The notes under the pieces: model-generated
Database searches by the model: none
What the model was told of the DNA's origin: nothing
The model's input: the letters and a program-made list of their open reading frames with translations, nothing else
From: Blastocystis sp. Blastoise
Lineage: Eukaryota > Sar > Bigyra > Opalinata > Blastocystidae
Direction of reading: 5' to 3'
Length of the DNA stretch: 64,000 nucleotides
Assembly: GCA_039096225.1 (NCBI GenBank)
Contig: JBBPEB010000009.1
Span: forward strand, 957,001-1,021,000
Made by a program: the position numbers and the translations under genes
Shown: piece by piece, positions 42,701-59,393 of the stretch
How the letters are laid out: each line of letters opens with the position of its first letter
Numbering within the stretch: the first letter of the stretch is position 1

Positions 42701-43256
42701 CTCAAATAATAATATCTCGAATAATAATATCTCAAATAATAATAAAATATCTATATCTGACAATCATTCTTCTCTTTCTCCTTCACAAATATATGAAACC
42801 CATTCTCTATCTTCACAAGCTTCTATTTATAATACATACTCATCTTCTACTATTTCTATTCCAATAAATCCTAATGTATTTCCTACAGAGTCTGTTTATT
42901 GTCCATATTTGAATATCTTCTCAGAAGCTGCAAGAAAGAGAATTGAAATGCTTAATTCTAATACTAATAATATTAATATAAATCAATATAATATTAATAT
43001 AAATCAATATAATAATAATTATAATGAATCTAATTATATAAACACGAATAATCCTATTAATAAAAATGATATATTTATATCTTCTAGAACTCCTGATACA
43101 CAAAACAAACAATCATCATATATTAATAATAATATTAAATATAATAATAATAATACAATTCAATATTCTGACTTACAATCACATGCCTCACTTCATTTTG
43201 ATTCGTCAATTCAAAGTATATATACACCTTATTCGTATAGTTGGCCTATAAATTAA
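39755..43256 (+). CDS. Alpha/beta-hydrolase-like protein without nucleophile Ser, long Asn-rich tail
   Basis: The N-terminal third has an alpha/beta-hydrolase layout: STVLFLFQ strand (about 39938), LVEYLSGLGFCIVSFDYPFAGSRHSQG (about 40060-40245, the usual lid-side FDYRGxGxSxG loop), LLEYDLNTIS helix, and LLMGIGIGGGLA (about 40493-40528) at the nucleophile-elbow position. There GxSxG reads GIGIG, so the catalytic Ser is absent and the protein is probably a non-enzymatic or altered member. After exons FLISIQGFDLYSY (about 40840) and CVYLYTLPYSIQLFP (about 41195), the last exon from about 41450 is one long frame of low-complexity Asn/Ser/Ile, including about five NNISN units (about 42655-42740), ending SYSWPIN. 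Start at the ATG giving MSRDPVLITPLGTKL. Family assignment is moderate; function unknown. Confidence 0.6.
42650..42745 (+). repeat. Coding tandem repeat (AATAATATCTCA)n
   Basis: About six 15-bp units AATAATAATATCTCA encode NNNIS repeats. This is an in-frame form of the ATCTCA-interrupted AAT tracts found in introns. Confidence 0.9.
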
Positions 43257-43486
43257 TTTTCAATCAGTAATTTTTATTGTTTTGTTGCTTATATGTATTT
43301 AAAAAAACAGTAATTATTTACATTTAAAAAAATAATCAAAAAAAAAAAAACAACGACTATTTTAAACACAAACAATTTTAATTATTAAACAAAGAAAATG
43401 ATAAAAAATTGAGAAAGATGAAAAAAGAAGAGAAATATTTCTTTTTAATAAATTATTAATATAAGCATGAAAAAAGAACAACCTTT

Positions 43487-43861
43487 TTATAATTCAGTAG
43501 AAACTAGAACAGGAGAAGGAGTTATTTGTGGAGTTACAGAGTTATTATTATCACTATTTATATTTGAAGGAATATCTGAGTGAACAGAAGTAGAACTTGT
43601 AATAGATACAGGAAGAGATCTCATCTCTATATCTGTATTTATATTCTCTATTTTAGAATCTGATTTATTCTCTGATATCTCGATTTCTATATATATATAT
43701 TTGTTATCGTAAAATATCATAAAGTAAAAATATTTTATTTTATTTATATACTATTTTGTTCAGTTTCTAGAGTTACGTTTTTCTTTTTTAAAAGCATCTT
43801 TTTGTCTTTAACCACAATACAATTATATATTATTAAATCAATCAACAATAGTACACCTATT

Positions 43862-43898
<37 letters not shown>

Positions 43899-44012
43899 TA
43901 TATATATACCAAGTATAGGACATAATAAGAAACAATAGAAAGGAGATATTTGATATAAAGTACCACATAATGTAGGTACAATAATCATGGGAATCTGACC
44001 AGCCATAACACC

Positions 44013-44093
<81 letters not shown>

Positions 44094-44135
44094 CCCACAG
44101 AGAGAACTTGTCCTTGAGCGTGTTTTGGAGCTTCG

Positions 44136-44177
<42 letters not shown>

Positions 44178-45794
44178 ATGTTAAGTTACATAATTAAATA
44201 AATTTCTATATATATATACTGAAAGAACAGAAGAGATAAGTGAGAAAACAAACCCAAATCCAAAGTATATAAGAATAGAAGACATATAACAATCAAACAC
44301 GGACTCAGAAAATAATATATATACACCTCCAGCAACTATATATATATAGATATGTAATACAATAAAACAATATATATATATATACTCATAAACAGAGTAC
44401 CACAAATCATCATTTGACCTATATATATATAACATAAATATATATATAGATTATAGTATACCAATTGTTATCACTTTAAGTAGTGGAACAACAAAACACA
44501 ATTGAGCGATGGAAGTGAATAGCCCTCCAACACAACTGGCGCCACTATGTAAGAATAAATATATATATATATATTTATATATATAATAATATATACCTAA
44601 CAACAAATGAAGAAGAATTAAATTTCTCATTCATAAATAAACCAAGCCTATACAAATAATAATAAACATAAACTCTACTTATCTATATATATATATATAT
44701 ATATACATAGACATAAATGAATGATTTAGCGATTCTGTAAAAAAACGACATAAAACCATAAGTATCATTCTAATATTCCAGTGAACTTTTTCATGTTTTT
44801 TTGATTGTTTTCTTGATTCTTTTAATAATTTGAGTTCTGCATCAATTAAATTGATGCGATTTCTATCTTCATCAGATTGAGATTTCTTATTAAGTATATT
44901 TTTTCGTTCTTTATTTAATTCAGTTCTTTTAATAACAGAATGATTTGTCTCTTTTATAGCAGAGAAACCAATTATAAACATAATAAATGCCATCAAACTA
45001 GCAAGCCAACTATTTGAAATAGTAAATTATATAGGTGTATTAGTTTAAAAGATCTTAAAAAGATTTTTTTATAATAATAAATATAATAAACATAATATTA
45101 AAAAATATAAAAAATATAATTAATATAATAAATATAATATATATAACCTACAAAGGGCTTTCTAGAATCCATTCTCCAAGTAATCCTCCTATACCTGGTC
45201 CAAATACATATGCACCAGAAATGAAAGCACCTTGTTGTGTCATATATTTGGGTCTTTCTTCTAAAGTAGTAACGTCACCAATATAAGCTTGACCTATTGT
45301 TTGACTACCTCCTAAGAATCCAGTATAACCGCGGAAAACAATAAATGCCCACATTGACCAAGAAAATGACTGAAGTAAAGGACCTTAATATATATATCAT
45401 AAGATTAATCTAAATATATAAGAGCAACAAAAAAACAAATATATTCTAAACATTAATTATAGAAAAATAATTGTATAAATTATAATATACCTGTAAATGA
45501 ACCAAATAAAGAGATTAATAATAATAATTTTCTTCCTAAAGAATCTGACAATGTTCCCATTAAGACAACACCTAAATATTTAAAAATAAAAATAATGACA
45601 ATTTGAATTAAAAAACATTATAACATACTAATAGTCTGAAATAGTGCATAACTTGTTAATGTAAGACCAATCTCAGTTGAAGATCCACCTAATTTTTGTG
45701 AAAAGAAAGGAATAATTGGAACAGAAAATGAGTATCCAAATGCATCCATGAAGACAGCTAAATTCACCATTAAAATATCTTTTGTCGGAGCCAT
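43487..45794 (-). CDS. Major facilitator superfamily transporter
   Basis: A twelve-span carrier is expected. The N-terminal exon MAPTKDILMVNLAVFMDAFGYSFSVPIIPFF (45794-45700) carries the TM1 signature with Asp. Loop 2-3 reads GVVLMGTLSDSLGRKLLLLISLF (about 45575-45500), the diagnostic MFS motif A (GxLxDxxGRK). Motif C region GAFISGAYVFGPGIGGLLGEW lies at about 45225-45165, typical of drug/proton antiporters. A charged cytosolic loop rich in Lys/Glu (about 44950-44790) sits between the halves. C-half exons around 44520-43900 are separated by (TA)n and (AAT)n introns. The tail is polar and Ser/Thr-rich, ending SPVLVSTEL. It could be a drug or organic-ion exporter; substrate unknown. Convergent with the hydrolase-like gene, 230 bp apart. 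Confidence 0.85.
43866..44069. repeat. Two (AAT)n tracts in neighbouring MFS introns
   Basis: (AAT)n tracts at about 43866-43898 and 44013-44067 flank a 100-bp exon. Confidence 0.9.
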
Positions 45795-47074
45795 AGTTTT
45801 TTCTTGGTTATAGATAAAGTAGAATTAAACTAGTTATCAGATAGAATTCCAACAATAAAAAATATTTTTTTTTGTATTATATCCAACCACTATGAAATAT
45901 CATTTTGATATGTTTTCTTCATGTGACGATGAATCGAATTTAGAGTTGGTTATTTGCATGATAAAGAATTAAGACATTATAAAAAAACACAAGAAAACAA
46001 ATCCATTTCAGATAATTCCAGGCAATTTCAGAAAAAATTCATTTGCTTTTTTCTTTTGTCGCTATTAATTGAATGGTTGGAAATCAATTTGAAAAACAAA
46101 TTTATTTTCGTTGATTTCGTTGGTTGATTCTTATTATTCATTACTGACTCTATATTCAGTTTTCTAATGAAATATTCTTTGAAAAATCATTTGGAATGTT
46201 CCATATAGATCATTTTATAAAGATGTTTCTATAGTTTATCTATTGAAAGATGTGTTAATAGTATCTATAAAACGAATATATCATTTGATTTATGCTGAAA
46301 AATAATTAAAAAATTAGAATTGGAGGCTTTATAAGAATAAGAAGAATTGTAAAGTATCCAATGAATAAGAATTGAGTTATTGATAACGTAGTCACTATAT
46401 AAAGAAAAGAAAAAAAGAAATTCTTTTGTATTTGATGAAAACTATATAAACGTATCTTGTTTGAAATGAATGCTTATTTTAATATTTTAATAGCTATCAT
46501 TAATCAATTTAAGAATATAAGCTGACAGAAATCTATTATGAAGAGAATAAAATCGAGAAAATGGATGATGTTATTAAAATATCACTCGTAATATATGAAT
46601 TGAATCAGAAGTTATTCTTGTATACATACAACATAATATATGCATCGAAGAAATGTTTTTGTAAACGAGAAGAATTAAGTAATCAAAGGAGAAATTGATT
46701 TATATAGATTTGGTAGTAAATAACGTTATTTTCATGCTTCTCGTGCCTTGAAGAATCTATCTCATTTGTATTAGACGCAAAGAAAAGCAAATACGATGAA
46801 ATAAAATTTACACGATATGTAAAATTAATGAATTTCTTACCTTATTTAATTCTCATATCATTCTAAAAAGTCACTCTAGCATTAACCATTTAACTTGATA
46901 ATTTCTTGTGGAAATAAAACGCTTTATGTGAGAAAGAAATAAAAATCATGGTAAAAATTAAAATTCACGATATAATTCAACTAAATATCCGTGAAAAAGG
47001 TAATTTCTTTGAAATGACCATATTTTTTTGATTCATTATTAAAAAGTATATATACTAAATAAAGAGACTTTACT
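45795..47074. other. Divergent intergenic region
   Basis: 1.28 kb between the MFS gene and eIF3m start codons. AT-rich, no open frame worth noting, no microsatellite and no RNA gene recognised. It must contain both promoters. Confidence 0.5.
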
Positions 47075-48868
47075 ATGAATACTGGATCTTACTATTGCAT
47101 TTCTGATTCTGAGAGAATTGAAGATGTCGTTGCTTCTTTTGTTGCCTCTTGTTTAGTATGTGTTAATTGTCACAAAATTTTGTATTCTAATAATAATGAA
47201 TTCTTTAATGAAATATAAAAAACATATATAGGGTCAAGAAGAATGTGATGCTCTTGAAAATGAACTTAAGGAGTATCTTGATCAAGAAAAGTATTATGAT
47301 TATGTTGTTCGTTGTGTAGATACTATTCCTCAACTCTATTCCTCTAAGAAAATTGAAGGTAATTGTTTTTATTTATTGTTTTCTTTTGTTTTATAAGAAT
47401 TTTGTTTTTTTTTATAAGAATTTTGTTTTTTTTTATAAGAATTTTATTATTTTTTTATAAGAATTTTATTATTTTTTATAAGAATTATATATTTTTAATT
47501 ATTAATATTTCTGATTATAAATATGATTTATAGAATTCAAATGTTTTATCACTGTTCTTTCTGATATGCTTAATTCCATTACAGTCTATGATTTATCTCA
47601 AGATGCTTGTACTGGTATAGCCTCTCAAATTTCTTCTTTAGAAAATTGTACTTCTACTCAAAAGATGGAATTACTTAATATTGTTTTCAACGCTGTTCAA
47701 GCTTTTTCAGCTGAAAAATGTATTGTTTTAAAGTTTATGGTTTCCAATTGTAAAGGTATATATATAAAATTTTTTGTTATTTTTCTATATATATATTATG
47801 TGAACATACAATATTTTTATTTATTATAGGTTTTGAAGAATGTTTATATACTTATATACTAAAGATGGATATCAATGAATGGGATATTACTGTAGATATG
47901 TTCAGAGATTTATTATTATCCTTAAATACTACTCTTCTTCAAATAGAACAATTTGAGAAGTGTAGAGTTGTTTTGATTCATTATTTATTAACCTTCGAGT
48001 CTGCTTCTCATGAGGAATTAGAACAAACCACTCCTTATGCTGTTCAATCTAGTATGTATATTATAATATTTATTATTATAATGTTTATTATATTTATTAT
48101 ATATATTATAATGTTTATTATGTTATATATATTATATTCTCTTTATTATACTTATTATGATTATTATATTATATTTATTATACTTATTATTTATATAGTT
48201 GTTTATTCTCTTCGTTTCAATACTAAAGTTGAAGAATATAATGAATTAGAATTTATTGCTATTAAATATTTAGCTAAACACGAAGAGTATATTTATTATT
48301 GTTATTATTATTCTATTATATATACTATTATTACTATTCAATATGAATTATTACTATATCTATTGTATAGATATAAAAGTGTATATCAATTATTACACGT
48401 CATGCGTTCAGGAGATCTCGAAAAATTAGAACAATTAAAAGAACAAAATAAAGAATTCTTAGAAAAGAATAATATTGATGTAAATTCTCTTGTTACTTCT
48501 ACTCGTCTATCTCTTCTTCTTTCTCTTCTTAATAATAAAACTATTGTTGAATTTAAAGATATTGCTACTGCTCTTCAAATATCTGAAAATGAAGTTGAAC
48601 GTTGGATCATCGCTGCATATAAACAAAAACTTGTTGAAGGTAAAATTAATCAAGTTAACAAAACATTTACTATCACGTATATATATGATATTATTTATAA
48701 TACGTATAATAATAAATATAATAATAATAACAATAATGTATATATAGTCGTACAACATGTCTTGAATTTACTTCTGACGATTGGAATGCTCTTCAAAATA
48801 AAATCCGTTCTTGGAAAAATACAATTCAAAATGCTATTCATTCTATAGAACAAATTGAAGGATTATAA
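47075..48868 (+). CDS. EIF3M: Eukaryotic translation initiation factor 3 subunit M
   Basis: PCI-domain subunit of eIF3, a scaffold on the 40S ribosome during initiation. Features: MNTGSYYCISDSERIEDVVASFVAS (47075), CDALENELKEYLDQEKYYD (about 47250), HEAT-like helices (TQKMELLNIVFNAVQAFSAEK, about 47655; CLYTYILKMDINEWDITVDMFRDLL, about 47845). The PCI module follows: LATSTRL-type helix (NIDVNSLVTSTRLSLLLSLL, about 48475), then winged helix TIVEFKDIATALQISENEVERWIIAAYKQKLVEGKINQVNKTFTI (about 48540-48675). The C-terminal exon SRTTCLEFTSDDWNALQNKIRSWKN (about 48748-48825) matches the family's closing helix. About six introns, TA-rich or (ATT)n. Length is close to the usual 375 residues. It is single-copy and well preserved. 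Confidence 0.92.
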
Positions 48869-49064
48869 ATATATATTATATCATATTAAACTAAACAATT
48901 ATTTTTTTTTATCTTTTTATTTGTGTAACTAATTTTTATACATATATATTATGGTTTGTTATTCAAAGTTTTGTTCATTTAAAATATTGTTGTTTTTTTA
49001 ATACACATCAAACAGTGAATAACTGTACATATTATTATAATATATAAACACTAATCAATATATT

Positions 49065-51844
<2,780 letters not shown>

Positions 51845-52244
51845 TTCAAAAGATAATATAATAAAAATTGCGTTAAATGAAGTAATATATTTTTATTAGA
51901 ATAAACCTAATATAATAATGTATTAATTATAACAATACAAATAAGAATTAGATATTTTAACTTTATAATTTCTTTAAAGTTTAATAAAAGTTTTTTCCTT
52001 AAAGACATCATGCATAATTATGTTTATGTATTGCACAGATATTTTGTTATATTCGATTGAAAAAAATAATGTTCGTTAATCAATAACTTATGTGATAAAT
52101 ATGTTTCTATTATCATATATATAGTTTTATTTAATTATGTTAACAATAATAAAACACAAATACATACAAATAAACACAAATGAAACAAATAAATTAAACG
52201 ATATCAATAAATATGATTTTTAAAATATTAAATAATAGAATAAA
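51845..52244. other. Intergenic region
   Basis: 400 bp between the PRIMPOL start and the TOP3A stop. Plain AT-rich. Nothing recognised; presumed PRIMPOL promoter and TOP3A 3' end. Confidence 0.5.
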
Positions 52245-53243
52245 TTAATCAAATTGACCATAGATATCATCATCTCCCCATCCGGAATCGAAATCAGTTG
52301 TATCACGTGCTCCGTTTCCAAAGTCTTCATAATTATTATATTTCTTCTTATTGTAGAAGTTCATAGAGTCATCATACCCTTCATTATAATCATTATTATT
52401 ACGTTTATTTTGGTAATTCGTATCATCATCGAACATATTAAAGGTCGATTCTACATTAGTATTAGCCTTAAGAATCGGGCAAGATCTCTTTGTATGACCA
52501 GGTTGACCACAAACACTGCATTTTCGAATACCTTTCGTATTGGTAGATATACCTGAACTTTGAGTATAATTATTATTGTTATAATTATTTTTTCGTTTTT
52601 TACTAGAATAAGATGTGTTTGAAGTAGAAGTGAATGAATTATTTGTATTGTATGAAGATGCTATAGAAGATAATTGTAGATTTAAAAAAAATGTGTTTAT
52701 ATATAGTATATAAAATATATATTAATAACAAGAAGAACAGTAATTGTAATAAGTATAATAATAATATATAATAATTAATAATAATATATTAATAATTAAT
52801 AATAAAAAATATAATAATAAATAATAAAAAACATAATAATAAATAATAATAAATATGATAATCAATAATAAAATATATAATAATAATAAATAATAATAAA
52901 TAATAAATACCATCATATCCTTTGTTTTGTCCTTGTTTCAAAGGGCATTTCGTGGCATAATGACCTTTTTGATGACAGCAGTAACATTCTACATTCGATA
53001 AATCAACAGCATTATAACTAGAAGAAGATCCAGATATTGATGTTGAAGTATTCCCGCGGGAAATAGAAGAAGAATAAGAAGGAGTAGAAGAAGGATGAGC
53101 ATAAGAGGAGGATTTGTAGGAATTCCCACGGTTATTCTGAGAAGATCGTTGAGGATCATCAACCCATGCAAAAAAATCACAACCCTATATATAATGATAT
53201 AAAAAATATATTAATGAATTAATAATATATAGAATGATACTAA

Positions 53244-53297
<54 letters not shown>

Positions 53298-55385
53298 GGG
53301 TTTTCCTTTAGAGCAACAAAAAAAGTCTTTTCCAAAATTATCATTATTTTTATGAGAAGTTAATTTCTTACAAGGAAGATTGCACATGCAAAGAGGGTAT
53401 TGTGTACTGAGGGTTGGAGACACAAATGCAACAGATGACGCATCCTCTTGAGGAGCCCATTCATTGGAGGATGAAGAAATAGTATTCCCCGAGAAAGAGT
53501 ATTGATTGGTTGAATAGGATGTTTTATCATAATTTGAAGTATTTGAATAATTCTTATTCTTTGTATATTTATTATTACTATTATTATTACTATTATTATT
53601 ACTATTACTATTATTATTATTATTTGATTTTGAAGGACAAATTTCATTTCCATTATAATCATCTTTCCATTGAAAACATTCGCATTGTTCCCCTCGGGGA
53701 TGTGAGCAACAATAAAATTGTCTACCTTTATTAACACCTTCTTTATTCACAGTTAATAAGGAACAAGGCTCATGATGTCCAGGACAGACAGGACAAGAGG
53801 GAGATTGACTATAGATGTGATATTAATTATATATTATATTATATATATATTATATTATATGTATATACGTTGTATTAGTCATAGATATAAATGAATAGGA
53901 ATTATTATTATTATTAGTATTATTTGAGATATTATTATTTGAGATATTATTATTATTCATTGTAGAGGCAACAGTAGTAAGAGGATAATTGTAGTTATTA
54001 TTTATATTTTGAACTTGACTATTATTATTATTATTATTAATATTATTATTATTTGATAGACTGGATACACTAGTTGAATTTATACTATTATTATTATTAT
54101 TAATATTTGAAGAAAGGGAAGATGATGAAGAAATAATAGTAATTCCAGTTTGATTTGTGTTTCGATTTGTGTTCTTCTTGGGTGGAGGAGCCATAGGTTT
54201 TAACCACGATGAAGATTGTACTATAATATATATATATATATACATTATATATAGAAAATATAGATTATACATATATTTAATACTCAATAATCTCTTAAAT
54301 ATAACAAATTATATATATATATATACCGATAGTTCTTGTAGAAGACTGAGTATTAGTAACTTCATTCCCACGGTTATTCACTATTCTTAACGGTACACCT
54401 TGCATATTCCCAGGATTATCATGTCCATCATCGTTATCTTCATTATCCGTATCTATATAAAGAGGGACAATGTGTGACGAAGGGGGGATCGGAGAAGGGA
54501 TATAAGAGGGATCTCGGGAACACAAATAAACATCAGAAAATGTTTGTAATAATATATTTTTTGCTCTTTGTACCTAGAATATAATAATAAGTATATATAA
54601 TTATAAATATAGTTATGTATATTAATAAACATAATATATTCCATATATACCATCATAAACACATTTTTCATCTCTGTTAAACATTCTTGTATAACATCTA
54701 TATATCCGATTTCCCCGCGGGAAATCCTCTTACATTCACTCTCCATATGTGCCCGTAAATAAGGTCGATATAACTCCTGTCCCATATGTACATATCTATA
54801 TATATATATAGTATTATACGATTTATATATTATATTCATAATAATAATAGTAATATCTCAGATAATAATAATAAACATATATATACGCTTCAATAAGTGC
54901 CAGTCCTAACGGAGTAGGTAGAAATCGTTGTTGATTGTTCTTAATAGCATATTCTCTCTTTTGTATAGTGGATATATGCTCAGCTATAGTGGCATCTGTT
55001 CCTATTCCTTCTGTATCCATTCGAGTAATCAATTCACTCTCCGTCAATAATTCAGGAGCCTATATATATATATATATATAAATATTCATACTTATTATAT
55101 ATATAAAAATTCATACTTATTATATATATAATAATCTCAACTATATATATATATACCTTTGTAATACTTTCTTCAAGAGTCAGTGTATACACGTGCAGCA
55201 ATTCTCCTTCTTGTAACGGCGGTAAACTGCTCTCTGTCCAGAAATCATATATATATATATCCAAATAATTTCGTTCTTTTATTACTAAACTTTTCGTATG
55301 AAAATATTCATCACCCATTTTCACGGTTATTTCTATATACATATATATATTATTTATATCCATATAAATTTATAAATTAAATATA

Positions 55386-55419
<34 letters not shown>

Positions 55420-56119
55420 TATATATACCTGTTTCACTACCCACTGCATCTTTAGAAATACATGCTAAAAAATGGCGGGTAATTAATTCATATATTTTTT
55501 GTGCTTTTTGTGGTTGAGTCCCGCGGGAAAAGTCGGTACAATTGGGGGCCATTAATTTGGTAGGATGAATAGGAGGATGAGCATTATCATCATGCTTTCC
55601 CGCGCGTGGGGGACAAAATGAGGTTTGGAGGGAAGAAGCCTATATATATATATATAGATATCATTAGTATTATAATATTGTATTATTATTTATTGAAGAA
55701 TATATATACCATAATATATATATATATAACATAATATACATATATATATATAACATAATATATATATATACATAATTACCCCATGTAGGGTGATTTGTTT
55801 GTTCCTGAAGAAGTGACTGGAGATTAAAATTCGACTTAAAACTATCCGTCTCAGTACGTGGATAACTATATATATATATATATATATATACACTAATTTA
55901 TATCTTTTGAATAAAATATAATAAATATAAAATAATATATATATACCTAATATATCCTTTTTGATACATTTCTTCACATATCTTCATACATTCCTCACTT
56001 CCTATTTTTAAATATCTTGCCGCCCTTTTCTGAAGTTCTACGGTATTTAGCGGGACAGGGCGCCATTTGGTACGTGCAGATTCTTTTACTCTATATATAT
56101 ATAATTATAAAAACAATGA

Positions 56120-56155
<36 letters not shown>

Positions 56156-57768
56156 GAATAAGAATAAGAATAAGAATAAGAATAAAAATAAAAATAAATA
56201 ATAATAATAGTATTAAATAGATGAATATAAGTTGTATACTGTTGAACTACTGGCGTTTCATGTTCACAGAGTGTGAAGAGTACAGAAGTACAATACTGAT
56301 CAAATAAACGATTTCGATTCCACGTAAATGCAATCTCTATATATAGTATATATTTATATATTATATATATAATTACCATTTTTTGTATTTCGTTTCGATT
56401 TCACATCCATCGTATTATCTAACATATATATATATATATATAATATAATATGATATATAAAATATATACTATTAGTAACAGCAGGTATTTTAAAAGAAAG
56501 ACTCCAAAATGGTTCAGGTACAAAATTCTATATATAATAATAATAATAAATAGAATTATAATAATAAATAGAATTATTAACTATGTTATTATATATATAT
56601 AATATAATATACTTTGATTTCTATATATCTTTCAGTAACAAATCCAAGAGTAGGGAATTGACAAGGGCCATAGGAAATGACTTTAAGAGTAGGGTTTTGA
56701 GGCTGTAAAGGGGAGGAATAAGAATAGAATAGGAAATATAGAATAAATAATATATATATATATACAAGAAACATATTCTAATAAATACTATAATATTTTT
56801 TATAATATAATTGATAAAACAATTATATTAATTTATAATAATAATAAAAAAAAACATAAAAAAATCAATATAAAAAAGTAAAAAATCAATATAATATATA
56901 TATATACTTTAATAAGTAATGTTTGAAATCTCGTGAATACACAGCCAATTCTTAAATCGATTTCTTGACGGGCATCGACAGCTTGAGAATCTAATAAATT
57001 GGGAGGTGTTAATGAATTTACAGCGTGATGAATATCCGCGGGAATCAATGCTGAAAAATGAGCTCCTTTATGTTAAAAAAAAAATAGAATATTATTAATT
57101 ATATATAAAATTTAAAAAAATAATAAAATAAAACAAAATATCGACATACTGAGTATTTGAATATTAGGCTTGATTTTAATACATATATCAATGACTTCAT
57201 AAGCTATATTTTCACCTTCACGATCACAATCAAGCCATAAAATGAGTCCATCAACGAAACGAATTTCATGTTCTAATGTTTCTAGACATATAGTATACTT
57301 ATTCACCAATTGATTTAATAATAAAAATATATATAAAGAATGATCAAATAAACGAATGAACAAGAAATGATATAGTGAACATTTTGAATATACTTGCCAA
57401 GGGTTGCATGTCTTTCTTTACAGATTTACGAATAGGTGATGAGAATAATTGTTCTGGAGGAACACTTTGCCAGTTTCTAAATGTAATGAATAATAATAAT
57501 ATTGAATAAAAATGATACTGCACATCATTTCCAAAATCTAATTCCATAATATGGCCAGCAACAGATGTGAATATCATTTGAGAATTCTGTTGATTCTGAA
57601 CTGAGCAAGAAAATTCATATATTGGATTAAATTTTGATTGTCCTTGTCTCTACAGATAATAAATGGCAATAAATCATGTTGATATACCTTATTTAATTGA
57701 CCTTGTGAAAGAATGGACGAAATACCCTTTGCAACAGACGGCTTTTCTGCAACATTCAGATACTTCAT
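52245..57768 (-). CDS. TOP3A: DNA topoisomerase III-alpha with GRF and CCHC zinc fingers
   Basis: Type IA topoisomerase that, with BLM-type helicases, dissolves recombination intermediates. Toprim domain: [17 protein letters not shown] (57760) and [17 protein letters not shown] (about 57230), with the metal-binding DxDxxxE. Further core motifs: [20 protein letters not shown] (about 56980), [21 protein letters not shown] (about 56665). The active Tyr is in [13 protein letters not shown], split by an intron at about 55945/55860. Also [10 protein letters not shown] (about 55550) and [17 protein letters not shown] (about 55020). C-terminal part: two GRF-type fingers ([11 protein letters not shown]...[17 protein letters not shown], about 53800-53660; [11 protein letters not shown]...[17 protein letters not shown], about 53400-53165), then two CCHC knuckles ([14 protein letters not shown], about 52990-52945; [14 protein letters not shown], about 52520-52480), ending DDDIYGQFD. 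Linkers are Asn/Ser-rich. About 17 introns. Confidence 0.93.
53247..53293. repeat. (TA)n microsatellite in TOP3A intron
   Basis: About 22 TA units inside the intron that splits the second GRF finger. Confidence 0.95.
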
Positions 57769-58001
57769 GAGACGTTTATTATATAATTATAGATATAATT
57801 GATATTTATGAAATAATCGTCAAAGAATCAAGTACTTTAGTTTTATATGAAAAAGAGAGGGAAATTTTTTGTTTTTGTTTTTGTTTTTTTATTTATTAAT
57901 TACTTTTTCTTATTTAAAACAAAACGATTTGTATAAAAATATTTAAAAAATATACACAACAGATAATAACGTATATAACGTAAGATTCACTTGATATTAT
58001 T

Positions 58002-59124
58002 TTATTCTTCTTGATTTTCACCAGAAATGAAGAAATCATCATGAAGGTCGTCACTTTCAACATCTATATAGTATAGTGTATAAGTTGTATTACACAAAAT
58101 ACATAGTAATAAATACAAGTTTTTGATAAATATGAAAAAAAAAGAGTAAGAAATCTAAATCATAAAAAAAATTACCTTTTTCAAGTTTGCTTTCAATATC
58201 CTTTTTCAATTTCGATAATGCTTCTAATCCTTTATGAAACGCCTTCTTTCTAAATACAACATCTCTTTTCAAAAAGTCTTCATCGATCTTTTTGGATTTT
58301 TCTTTTATCTTTTGAGTAATTATCATTAATTGTTCACGTCTATATTTAATATATAAAATAGAAATAGGATTATATAAATATATATATTTATATATACTGT
58401 TGAGTAAGTTTTTCAGATAATTCTGAAGAAGGATATAAAGATATATAATAGATTGTATCAGGATAAAAATGAATGTACTATATAGTATCAAGAATAAAAT
58501 AAATATAAATTATAAATAATAAAATATAAATAATAAATAATAAATTAGAATATAGATAATAAACAATATATATAAATAATAAATAATAATAAAAAAAAAA
58601 AAATAATAAAAAATACATCTAATTGTCTATTAAGTAAATCTAATTCAGTAGTTAACTTTTGTTTTTCTTCTTCTGAAGTCTCCTAGATATTATATAAATA
58701 TAAATTTATTTAAAAAAAAAAACACAAGCTAGAGAATATTAATAGATAAAGAAAACAAAATACAGCCTTTAATTGTACATTGATTTTATTCATTCTTCTT
58801 TCTATTTTTGTTTTATCAAAGAATTTCAATTTCTTATGATCTTCTTTATTTTTCTTGTATTCCTTTGTATGTGTCGCCACAAAAACCCTAGATTCAAGAT
58901 CTTCAATTTTTTGTTTTATTTGCTTTTCATTCTCTGGATCAATACCCTAAAAACATATAAATTGAAATTATAAAGAGCTAGGAATAATTAATATGGATAC
59001 CTTTTTGGTTAAAAGTCGTTTCAAATCACGTAATTGATTTTTATTGGACTTCTTTTTGACTATAGAATGAAATATAGGATCTATTTTTTGTTAAAAACTT
59101 TATACTATTAGGAACATAAGCCAT
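58002..59124 (-). CDS. EFG1: EFG1-type rRNA-processing protein
   Basis: Small coiled-coil nucleolar protein of the Efg1 family, involved in early pre-rRNA processing in yeast. The first exon MAYVPN joins at about 59060 to KKKSNKNQLRDLKRLLTKKGIDPENEKQIKQKIEDLESRV, the family's hallmark start. It continues KKNKEDHKKLKFFDKTKIERRMNKI (about 58860-58775), ETSEEEKQKLTTELDLLNRQLD (about 58680-58620), then VHFHPDTIYYISLYPSSELSEKLTQQ (about 58470-58395). Exon RREQLMIITQKIKEKSKKIDEDF (from about 58340) follows, and the tail DVESDDLHDDFFISGENQEE is acidic. Five or so introns. It shares a ribosome-biogenesis theme with DNAJC21 and the UTP20 fragment in this window. Confidence 0.8.
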
Positions 59125-59393
59125 TTCTATGTAATGCGGTTTCTTAAGAAAAATAAGTTCTCAAAAAAAATAATAGAAAAGAACCATAAAAAAATAGTGG
59201 TTTTCAACCAATTTTCATTTTGTTTTCAGGAATTTGTTGTTTTAAAAAGAAATATCAAAAATAAACATGTATACTTTTATTTTTATATATAATAATTACA
59301 TGGAAAATATAGTCGAATATAAACTAATATATAAAAATAAATAAAAAAAAAAATTTGAAGCGCATTTACAAGATAATTATTAAAAAACAGTTA

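Noticed and set aside
47400-47515. Repeated TTTTATAAGAATTTT units in an eIF3m intron as a separate element
   Set aside because: A small local tandem duplication of about 27 bp inside one intron; ordinary slippage explains it.
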